From Sphingomonas sp. (GTDB taxonomy: Bacteria > Pseudomonadota > Alphaproteobacteria > Sphingomonadales > Sphingomonadaceae): 10,570 bases of DNA. Below, piece after piece: positions 4,882-10,570 of this stretch. The stretch spans positions 1 to 10,570 of the forward strand of contig JAPJRE010000115.1 of NCBI GenBank assembly GCA_030824725.1, written 5' to 3'. Both the position numbers and the translations under genes were made by a program. Each line of letters begins with the position of its first letter. Position 1 is the stretch's first letter. The notes beneath the pieces were generated by a model. That model ran no database searches. It was not told where the DNA came from and saw nothing but the letters and a program-made list of their open reading frames with translations.

Positions 4882-6843
4882 ATGACCATTGAAACGTCGC
4901 GGCGGGGGTTTCTTGCCGGTACGGGCAGCGGCGCGGTCGCGATCGGCGGGCTTGGCGGCGGGCTTGGCGGCGGGCTGGGCGTGCCGCTTCCGGCGGCGGC
5001 AGAGGTGGCCCCCGCGCTGGCGGCGCCGGCCAGGCTCCAGCCGTTCGACATGGCGGACGTGACGCTGGGCGAGGGGCCGTTCCTTCACGCGCAGCGCGCG
5101 ACCGAGGCCTATCTGCTCCGGCTCGAGCCCGATCGGCTGCTCCACCAGTTCCGCGTCAATGCCGGGCTCAGCCCCAAGGCGCCGGCCTATGGCGGTTGGG
5201 AATCCGATCCGCTCTGGGCCGACATCCATTGTCAGGGGCATACGCTCGGCCATTATCTCTCGGCCTGCGCGCTGGCCTTCCGCTCCACCGCCAAGCCCGA
5301 GTACCGCCAGCGCATCGACTATATCGCGACCGAACTGGGCGCCTGCCAGGACGCGGCGAAGAGCGGCCTCGTCACCGCCTTTCCGGACGGCGCGGCGCTG
5401 GTCGCGGCGCATCTGCGGGGCGAGAAGATCAGCGGCGTGCCCTGGTACACGCTGCACAAGGTGTATGCGGGGCTGCGCGACGGCGCATTGCTCGCCGACA
5501 GCGCCCCCGCCCGCGCGACGCTGCTCCGGCTCGCCGACTGGGGCGTGGTGGCGTGCCGGCCGCTCTCCGACGCGCAGTTCGAGGCGATGCTGGAGACCGA
5601 GCATGGCGGGATGAACGAGATCTATGCCGATCTCTATGCGATGACCGGCAAGGCGGACTATCGCACGCTGTCCGAACGCTTCTCGCACAAGGCGCTGCTG
5701 ACCCCGCTGGCCAAGGCGCGCGACCATCTCGACGGGCTCCACGCCAATACCCAGGTGCCCAAGGTGGTCGGCTTCCACCGCGTCTACGAGACGACCGGCG
5801 ATGCCAGCTACCGCGACGCCGCGGCCTTCTTCTGGAAGACCGTGGCGGAGACGCGCTCCTTCGCCACCGGCGGGCACGGCGACAACGAGCATTTCTTCGC
5901 CATGGCGGACTTCGAGAAGCATGTGTTCTCGGCCAAGGGATCGGAGACCTGCTGCCAGCACAACATGCTCAAGCTCACCCGCAGCCTGTTCCTCCACGAG
6001 CCCAAGCCCGAATATGCCGATTATTACGAGCGGACGCTGTTCAACGGCATCCTCGCCTCGCAGGACCCGGACAGCGGCATGGCGACCTATTTCCAGGGCG
6101 CGCGGCCGGGGTACATGAAGCTCTACCACACCCCCGAGCACAGCTTCTGGTGCTGCACCGGCACCGGTATGGAAAACCATGTGAAGTATCGGGACTCGAT
6201 CTACTTCCACGACAACGCCACGCTGTTCGTGAACCTGTTCCTGCCCTCGACGCTGCGCTGGCGCGAGAAGGGCGCCGAGCTGGTGCAGGAAACCCGCTTC
6301 CCCGAGGAGCCGCGCACGACGCTGCGCTGGAAGCTGGCCAAGCCGACCGACCTCACGCTCAACCTGCGCCATCCGCGCTGGAGCCGCACCGCCACGGTGC
6401 GCGTCAACGGCCAAGTCGCCGCACGCTCGGTGGCGCCGGGCAGCCGCATCGAACTCGCGCGCAGCTGGCGCGACGGCGACGTGGTGGAGCTGCAGCTGGC
6501 GATGGAGGCCGGGTTCGAGCGCGCGCCGGCAGCCCCGGACGTGGTGGCGTTCACCTATGGCCCGCTGGTGCTGGCGGGGGCGCTGGGTGCCCAGGGGCTG
6601 GCGCCCGGCGCGGACATCGTCGTCAACGAGCGCGAATATGGCCGCTACAATGACGGGCCGGTGCAGGTGCCGGTGCTGGCAGGCGATCCGGCCACGCTGG
6701 CGGCATCGATCCGTCCGGGCGCGAAGCCGCTGGAATTCACGCTTGCCGCCGCGGACGGCGCGCCGGTGCGGCTGATCCCCTATCACCGGATCGCGCACGA
6801 GCGCTATGCGACCTATTGGAAGCTCGCGCCGGCCCGTGCGTGA
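4882..6843 (+). CDS. Exported beta-L-arabinofuranosidase-like glycoside hydrolase (GH127/GH146 type, DUF1680)
   Basis: A 653-residue enzyme of the DUF1680/GH127-GH146 group, which removes beta-L-arabinofuranose from plant glycans. The leader has a twin-arginine motif, SRRGFLAG (6-13), followed by an unusual glycine-rich stretch, so folded export to the periplasm is likely. The (alpha/alpha)6 barrel is recognised by YGGWE, GHTLGHYLSACALAF and VPWYTLHKVYAGL. The catalytic centre known from Bifidobacterium HypBA1 appears intact: E336 in GDNEHFF (acid/base), E355 and C357 in SETC, and C424-C425 in FWCCTGTG. These correspond to the zinc-bound cysteine nucleophile site. A beta-sandwich region follows from ~435 to the end. 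AGAGGGG lies 7 bases before the ATG. The exact GH family and linkage cannot be decided here. The gene diverges from the DedA gene and shares the region with an IclR regulator and a GH29 enzyme. Confidence 0.92.
   Translation: MTIETSRRGFLAGTGSGAVAIGGLGGGLGGGLGVPLPAAAEVAPALAAPARLQPFDMADVTLGEGPFLHAQRATEAYLLRLEPDRLLHQFRVNAGLSPKAPAYGGWESDPLWADIHCQGHTLGHYLSACALAFRSTAKPEYRQRIDYIATELGACQDAAKSGLVTAFPDGAALVAAHLRGEKISGVPWYTLHKVYAGLRDGALLADSAPARATLLRLADWGVVACRPLSDAQFEAMLETEHGGMNEIYADLYAMTGKADYRTLSERFSHKALLTPLAKARDHLDGLHANTQVPKVVGFHRVYETTGDASYRDAAAFFWKTVAETRSFATGGHGDNEHFFAMADFEKHVFSAKGSETCCQHNMLKLTRSLFLHEPKPEYADYYERTLFNGILASQDPDSGMATYFQGARPGYMKLYHTPEHSFWCCTGTGMENHVKYRDSIYFHDNATLFVNLFLPSTLRWREKGAELVQETRFPEEPRTTLRWKLAKPTDLTLNLRHPRWSRTATVRVNGQVAARSVAPGSRIELARSWRDGDVVELQLAMEAGFERAPAAPDVVAFTYGPLVLAGALGAQGLAPGADIVVNEREYGRYNDGPVQVPVLAGDPATLAASIRPGAKPLEFTLAAADGAPVRLIPYHRIAHERYATYWKLAPARA
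4945..4980 (+). repeat. Three tandem 12-bp repeats in the leader of the GH127 gene
   Basis: GGCGGGCTTGGC occurs twice in a row at 4945-4968, and a third copy with one change (GGCGGGCTGGGC) fills 4969-4980. The unit is in frame and encodes a Gly-Gly-Leu-Gly repeat within the hydrophobic part of the twin-arginine leader. It could gain or lose units by slippage without a frameshift. Confidence 0.9.
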
Positions 6844-6852
6844 AGCGGCGCG

Positions 6853-6889
6853 CGGCGTGCCGGACGACCTCGTGTCGCCCGGCACGCCG
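6853..6889. terminator. Hairpin between convergent GH127 and PEP-CTERM genes
   Basis: CGGCGTGCCGG (6853-6863) pairs perfectly with CCGGCACGCCG (6879-6889). The 15-base loop holds a further small ACGA/TCGT pair. It fills the 51-base gap between two convergent stop codons, so a shared transcript end is likely, although no T-run follows on either strand. Confidence 0.55.
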
Positions 6890-6894
6890 GGGCC

Positions 6895-7434
6895 TCAGGC
6901 GGCCGGTGCCGGACGTGCGCTGGCGCGGGTGCGGCGGCGCAGGGCCGCCCCCGCCAGGCCGAAGCCGCCGATCAGCAGCATCCACTCGGCAGGCTCGGGG
7001 ACTGCGGTGACGTCGAACTGGTAGGTCACGCTCGTGTCCGGATCGCCGTAGAAGTTCACATCGGCCTGGACGCCGCTGAAATACCCGGTCGAGAGCACGT
7101 TCTTGGAAATGCGGCGATAGGGGCGCGCGATCGTCCATTGCAGCGTGCCCGAGCGGGTGGGTGTGTAATATTCGCGGGTATCGAACAAGGCGCTGTCATT
7201 GCCGCCGAAATATTCAAGCGTCTTCGCATCGTACATGTCGTAATGTTCTTCGGAGTAGATGGTCACATCCCAGGGCACGGCGCTGCTGAACGCGAAGCGC
7301 AGCTGGTAGGTGCCGGGCCCAGTGGGGATGGGAATCGAACGATAATCGAAGCCGGAGACGGTTCCGACATAGGTCGCCGCAACGGCGGGCGTCGCAAACA
7401 GCAGTGGCAGCAGCGCCAGGATCTTCCTTGCCAT
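6895..7434 (-). CDS. PEPxxW-CTERM sorting-domain protein, secreted, unknown function
   Basis: A 179-residue exported protein. An N-terminal signal peptide (MARKILALLPLLFATPAVA, cut after Ala19) leads to a Tyr/Asp-rich, beta-type mature domain without a recognised fold. The C-terminus has the classic tripartite sorting tail: PEPAEW at 146-151, a short hydrophobic helix (MLLIGGFGLAGAAL, 152-165) and a basic RRR (166-168), then an 11-residue extension. In this family the tail is cut by an exosortase, and the protein is usually linked to exopolysaccharide production. No exosortase gene lies in the window. The ATG at 7434 is chosen because it begins the signal peptide and follows GGGGGA; the open frame runs 360 bases further upstream without signs of coding. 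The gene converges on the glycosidase gene. Confidence 0.85.
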   Translation of the reverse strand: MARKILALLPLLFATPAVAATYVGTVSGFDYRSIPIPTGPGTYQLRFAFSSAVPWDVTIYSEEHYDMYDAKTLEYFGGNDSALFDTREYYTPTRSGTLQWTIARPYRRISKNVLSTGYFSGVQADVNFYGDPDTSVTYQFDVTAVPEPAEWMLLIGGFGLAGAALRRRTRASARPAPAA

Positions 7435-7502
7435 ATATCCCCCAAAACTTTCCAGACGGTTCGGGCACGCTCGTGCCTCGTTTAACGAATTGGACCCGAA
7501 AT

Positions 7503-7590
7503 CGGCATGTTGTGGAATGTGTTTCACGCAAGCTTCGCGCAATCGTTTACCAAGAAGCGGGGCAGACGGAAACGGCATGTAGTGTGATGT
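7503..7590. repeat. Imperfect 18-bp direct repeat upstream of the PEP-CTERM gene
   Basis: CGGCATGTTGTGGAATGT at 7503-7520 and CGGCATGTAGTGTGATGT at 7573-7590 match at 15 of 18 positions with starts 70 bases apart. Both lie in the non-coding stretch between the leftward PEP-CTERM gene and the 62-residue gene. The arrangement could be paired regulator sites or chance. Confidence 0.35.
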
Positions 7591-7685
7591 CGCGGTATTT
7601 TTCGCCCGGGCAATGGTGCATGACTCGAGGGCGAGGAGGACAGCGTTCGGCAGCCGGCTGGCATGCGCCCTGCCGCCGGAGCGTG

Positions 7686-7874
7686 TCAGCGCAGCAGGCG
7701 GGTCTCCCCGGCGTGCGCCAGATGCGCGGCGTCGGCCTTGTCGATCAGGCGGAGAAGGCCGTCGAACTCGCTGCTGTCGTCGATCCGATAGCAACGGCTG
7801 AGACTGTTGCCGTAACGCTCGATGTCGCGTTCGGTGAGAAGGGCTACGGCCACCACGGGTTCCCCTTCAGGCAT
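7686..7874 (-). CDS. Small conserved-looking hypothetical protein (62 aa)
   Basis: A 62-residue soluble acidic protein, unrecognised as a Pfam family. It begins EGEPVVAVALLTERDIERYG, continues with RCYRIDDSSEFDGLLRLIDKAD, and ends in a short basic tail. The pattern is beta strand, helix, beta strand, helix, and from memory it resembles short sphingomonad proteins of the form VVAVALLTxRDL...IDxAD. Codon choice has the GC-rich third positions of real genes here. No strong ribosome-binding site is seen before the ATG. It stands alone between the PEP-CTERM gene (same strand) and the divergent IclR gene. No function can be offered. Confidence 0.6.
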   Translation of the reverse strand: MPEGEPVVAVALLTERDIERYGNSLSRCYRIDDSSEFDGLLRLIDKADAAHLAHAGETRLLR

Positions 7875-8108
7875 ATTGCGACAAATCCATTTCCCAGAAG
7901 TACCTAGTTGCTAACGTTCGCTTCATTGAAAGTTTCCAGCGGTTTACCGCGCGTCGGCGGGAGGGCTGCGACGCTGCGCCCCGCCGCCGGCCGCGGCAAG
8001 GCGCGCGCGACGGGCGCGGCGCCTGGGACGGCGAATGGAGCGCGGCGTGCGCGCCCCGTTGCGCGGGGGCAGCTTTCGGGCGAGGGGAGGAGCGTAGAAG
8101 GAGAAGGG

Positions 8109-8894
8109 ATGATGGCGCGAACCGGGGGGAAGAAGACCTATTCGGCGCCCGCGATCGAAAAGGCGTTCGAGGTGATCGAACTGCTCGCCGGCCGGCCTGA
8201 GGGTGCGCTGGTCAGCGAGATGGCCGCCGATCTCGGGCGATCGGTGGGCGAGCTGTTCCGCATCGTCGTGGTGATGGAGCAGCTCGGCTATCTGCGCCGC
8301 TCGGAGGTGACCGATCGCTATGCCGTTGCCTACAAGCTGCTCGACGTCGCGCTGCGATCAACGCCGTCGCAGGACCTGGTCCGCGCCGCCATGCCCGAGA
8401 TGCAGGTGCTGGCGCGCGATACCGTGCAGTCCTGCCACCTGGTCGTCGCCAGCCGTGGCCACGGGCTGGTCGTCGCGCGCGAGGAATCGCCGGCGAGCCG
8501 GGGCTTCGCGCTGAAGGTCGGCGCGCATATCGATCTGGTGCGGAGCTGTTCGGGGCAGGTGCTGCTGGCCTTTTCCCACCCCGATCTAGCCGACCGGCTG
8601 ATCCAGGCGGCCGAGGCGGAGCAGGGCGCCCCGGTCGATCGCGCCTGGCTGGACGAGCGGCTGGCCACGGTCCGGCGGCTCGGCCATGACAGTCGTGAAA
8701 GCCCGGTGACCTTCGGCGTCACCGACATCAGCTTCCCGGTTTTCGGCTTCGACCGGCGGATCGTCGCGGCGCTGACGATCCCCTTCCTCGCCCTGATCGA
8801 CGGCTCCCAGGTGCTGGACCTGGAAGCCGTGCGGGAAAAGCTGCGCGCGGCCTGCGCGCGCATCTCCGACCGGCTGGGCTACCAGCCGGGCTAA
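8109..8894 (+). CDS. IclR family transcriptional regulator
   Basis: A 261-residue DNA-binding regulator of the IclR family, dimeric repressors or activators that bind small metabolites, often sugar acids or aromatic acids. A winged helix-turn-helix covers ~11-73 (IEKAFEVIELLAG, then LVSEMAADLGRSVGELFRIV, then LGYLRRS). The effector-binding domain covers ~80-257, with the usual RSCSGQVLLAF segment (145-155) and ISFPVFGFDRRIVAALTIP (207-225). The open frame begins at 7908, but the upstream codons are low-complexity. AAGGAG at 8098-8103 marks the start at the ATG at 8109 or the next one at 8112. The gene sits between the two glycosidases and converges on the GH29 gene, so control of one or both is a reasonable inference. 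No operator can be named. Confidence 0.92.
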   Translation: MMARTGGKKTYSAPAIEKAFEVIELLAGRPEGALVSEMAADLGRSVGELFRIVVVMEQLGYLRRSEVTDRYAVAYKLLDVALRSTPSQDLVRAAMPEMQVLARDTVQSCHLVVASRGHGLVVAREESPASRGFALKVGAHIDLVRSCSGQVLLAFSHPDLADRLIQAAEAEQGAPVDRAWLDERLATVRRLGHDSRESPVTFGVTDISFPVFGFDRRIVAALTIPFLALIDGSQVLDLEAVREKLRAACARISDRLGYQPG

Positions 8895-8914
8895 ACGCAT
8901 GTATCGATCCTTTG

Positions 8915-8938
8915 GAAATTCGCGAAAGAGCGAATTTC
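8915..8938. terminator. Hairpin after the IclR gene
   Basis: GAAATTCGC (8915-8923) and GCGAATTTC (8930-8938) form a perfect 9-bp stem with a 6-base loop, GAAAGA, 20 bases past the IclR stop codon. There is no T-run, so it is a probable but unproven transcript-end or mRNA-stabilising hairpin. Confidence 0.55.
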
Positions 8939-8960
8939 AAGGCGGCGCCGGCCCGCTGCC

Positions 8961-8986
8961 GGGAGATGCGCCGCGGCGCATCTCCC
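8961..8986. terminator. Perfect 26-bp palindrome between convergent IclR and GH29 genes
   Basis: GGGAGATGCGCCG (8961-8973) is followed directly by its exact reverse complement (8974-8986). It lies 9 bases past the GH29 stop codon and 22 bases from the other hairpin. In RNA it would be a very strong hairpin on either strand, so a bidirectional terminator is the simplest reading. A protein-binding site is possible. Confidence 0.6.
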
Positions 8987-8995
8987 AACGAATTG

Positions 8996-10558
8996 TCATC
9001 CAAAGCTGATCGCGAAGGCGCTGGCGTGGCGCGTCGGCAGGGTGGCCGGCGGGGTGATCACCAGCGCCTGGTCGGTCTGGCGGAAGTCGATCGCGCCGCG
9101 ATGGCCGAGCAGCCGGACCTGCCGCACCTTGCGCCGCTCGTTCGGATTGCCGCGGGCGAGCGCGGTGATCGCCACCGGCCCCTTGGGCTCGCCCAGGGTG
9201 ATCGCGTAGAGCGTCTCCCCCCGGCACGTGAAGCGGATGTCCTGCGGCGTATAGGCGGCGCGCTCCTGGAACGCGCCTTCCTTGGGCTTGGTCGGCCCTT
9301 CGCCATGGATGCGCCAGGGGCGGGTGCCGTGGATCGCCGGGCCGTTGACCGCCATCCAGGGCGCCAGCTCGGTCAGCAACTGGTCGGATTGCGGCGGCAG
9401 GCTGCCATCGGCGCGCAGCACGACATTGAGCAGCATGTTGCCGTTCTTGGAGACGATGTCCGCCAGCATGGTCACCACCTCGTCGGTCGTCTTGTAGCGA
9501 TCGTTCTCGCTGAAGAACCAGTCGCCGTTCGAGGTATCGGTCTGCCAGGGCAGCGGATCGATGCCCTCCAGCACGCCGCGCTCGACATCCTGCACGCCCC
9601 AGCGCTTGTCGAACTCGCCCGAGCCGAGCGCCTTGTGGTTGTACACCGCTTCCTGCCGGCCGGTGCGCGCGATGCTGCTGTTGTAGAGATGCGCGACCAT
9701 CGCCCGCCCGATCGCGCCGAACGGCACGCCGCCGTCCGAATAGAGCAGGTCGGGCTGGTGCTGGTCGACCAGGTCGCGGATGCGGGCGAACCAGTGACGC
9801 TGATAGTCGGGGTTCTTGGTGTACCAGGTCTCGGGCCGGCTGAGGAACGGCTCATCGCGGTTGCCGTGGTAGAGATCCACGTAGCGCGGGTCGGCGCCGT
9901 CATAGGGCACGCCCATCTTCGGCCAGAACTGGTCGTAGAGCTGGTTCGGGTACCACCAATTGTAGCTGGCGCCGAGATGCTCGGACACGCCGAAGCGCAG
10001 GCCCCGCTTGCGCGCGGCGTCGCGCAGCGCCCCGACGATGTCGCGCTTGGGGCCGATCTTGACGGCATTCCAGCGGTGGTGGCGCGAGTTCCAGAGGTCG
10101 AAATTGTCGTGGTGGACGCCCATGGATACTATATACTTTGCGCCGGCGGCTGCGTATCGCGACACCAGCGCCTCTGGGTCGAACCTGTCTGCGGTCCAGA
10201 GCGGGAGGAGATCCTTGTAGCCCTTTTCCGAGGGATGGCCGTAGGTCTTGAGGTGGTGATCGTAATGGGGGTGGCCGGGCACGTACATGAAACGGGCGTA
10301 CCAGTCGCCCTGGCCGGCGACCGCCTGCGGACCCCAATGCGCCCAGATCCCGAACTTGGCGTCGCGAAACCAGTCCGGTGTGCGGAAGGTGGCGAGCGAG
10401 GCCGAGGTGGGCTGGAACGGCCCGGCCGCCGCGACCGGCTCGGTATCGGCGCCCGGCAACGTCTGGCCGCCGGTGCCCGCCTTCGCCGCGCCGCCCTGCA
10501 GCGCGAGCGCGCCGGCCAGCGAACCCGCCAGCAGCTCGCGCTTGGTGATGTTGGTCAT
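8996..10558 (-). CDS. Exported GH29 alpha-L-fucosidase-like glycoside hydrolase
   Basis: A 520-residue family GH29 enzyme, which removes alpha-L-fucose (or related L-sugars) from glycans by a retaining mechanism. The leader (TKRELLAGSLAGALAL) has a lysine-arginine version of the twin-arginine motif, so periplasmic export is likely. The TIM-barrel catalytic domain spans ~50-400: FGIWAHWGPQAV (69-80) is the conserved first-strand HWG motif, HHDNFDLWNS (149-158) the second, WNAVKIGPKRDIVG (163-176) follows, and D275 in LLYSDGG is the expected nucleophile. The motif usually read as KHHDGF is VHHDNF here, suggesting a divergent subfamily whose specificity may differ. A beta-sandwich tail covers ~410-520. 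A strong AGGGAGGAG site precedes the ATG, so the gene is complete. It converges on the IclR gene. Confidence 0.92.
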   Translation of the reverse strand: MTNITKRELLAGSLAGALALQGGAAKAGTGGQTLPGADTEPVAAAGPFQPTSASLATFRTPDWFRDAKFGIWAHWGPQAVAGQGDWYARFMYVPGHPHYDHHLKTYGHPSEKGYKDLLPLWTADRFDPEALVSRYAAAGAKYIVSMGVHHDNFDLWNSRHHRWNAVKIGPKRDIVGALRDAARKRGLRFGVSEHLGASYNWWYPNQLYDQFWPKMGVPYDGADPRYVDLYHGNRDEPFLSRPETWYTKNPDYQRHWFARIRDLVDQHQPDLLYSDGGVPFGAIGRAMVAHLYNSSIARTGRQEAVYNHKALGSGEFDKRWGVQDVERGVLEGIDPLPWQTDTSNGDWFFSENDRYKTTDEVVTMLADIVSKNGNMLLNVVLRADGSLPPQSDQLLTELAPWMAVNGPAIHGTRPWRIHGEGPTKPKEGAFQERAAYTPQDIRFTCRGETLYAITLGEPKGPVAITALARGNPNERRKVRQVRLLGHRGAIDFRQTDQALVITPPATLPTRHASAFAISFG

Positions 10559-10570
10559 ACGCTCCTCCCT

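Noticed and set aside
5196..6653. Second rightward open frame inside the GH127 gene
   Set aside because: It is an overlapping frame with Arg/Ala-rich content and no start signal; the main frame holds all family motifs.
4660..6885. Long leftward open frame of 741 codons
   Set aside because: It lies antisense to the clearly real GH127-type gene and overlaps the DedA gene; its sequence is Arg/His/Gly-rich with no recognisable domain.
7435..7794. Upstream extension of the PEP-CTERM gene by 120 codons
   Set aside because: The signal peptide starts exactly at the ATG at 7434, and the extension overlaps the 62-residue gene and shows no coding character.
7908..8108. Upstream extension of the IclR protein by 67 codons
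   Set aside because: Low-complexity Gly/Ala/Arg sequence, while a clear AAGGAG site points to the ATG at 8109 or 8112.
1..10570. CRISPR array, prophage, toxin-antitoxin or defence system
   Set aside because: No regularly spaced repeats, integrase, phage, nuclease or toxin-like genes were seen; the gene content is housekeeping plus carbohydrate enzymes.

Overview
The window is GC-rich chromosomal DNA with strong third-position GC bias. It most likely comes from a sphingomonad alphaproteobacterium (Sphingomonas or a close relative). This rests on the short 65-residue SecE, a PEPxxW-type C-terminal sorting tail, a general-stress protein of alphaproteobacterial style, a 62-residue protein that resembles small sphingomonad proteins, and twin-arginine-like leaders on the glycosidases. 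The assignment comes from family recognition, not a database search.

Left part (1-3126): after a short AT-richer edge that may be an insertion-sequence border, an AI-2E/PerM-family membrane protein reads leftward. Diverging from it are a small secreted PepSY-like protein and a glycine-zipper general-stress protein, with one shared intergenic region that holds an EcfG-like promoter candidate. A strong intrinsic terminator closes that unit. A GNAT acetyltransferase follows, closed by a second, nearly identical terminator.

Middle (3208-4744): the housekeeping pair secE-nusG reads leftward, with a recognisable promoter and leader upstream of secE. nusG ends at a bidirectional terminator and is not followed by ribosomal protein genes. 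Upstream of secE, on the same strand, is a DedA-family membrane protein.

Right part (4882-10558): a carbohydrate-oriented locus. It holds an exported GH127/GH146-type beta-L-arabinofuranosidase (+), a PEP-CTERM-type surface or secreted protein (-), a 62-residue hypothetical protein (-), an IclR-family regulator (+) and an exported GH29 alpha-L-fucosidase-like enzyme (-). A reasonable inference is that the IclR protein controls one or both glycosidases, which would trim L-arabinofuranose- and L-fucose-type residues from plant-derived glycans in the periplasm. No transporter, TonB receptor or sugar-catabolic enzyme lies in the window to prove this.

I saw no rRNA, tRNA, CRISPR array or intact mobile element. 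Nothing here demands a new type of system. The points most worth a second look are the glycosidase/IclR locus, the altered GH29 active-site motif, the paired hairpins (one a perfect 26-bp palindrome) between the IclR and GH29 genes, and the stress-type promoter. No stretch over 300 bases is without a gene.
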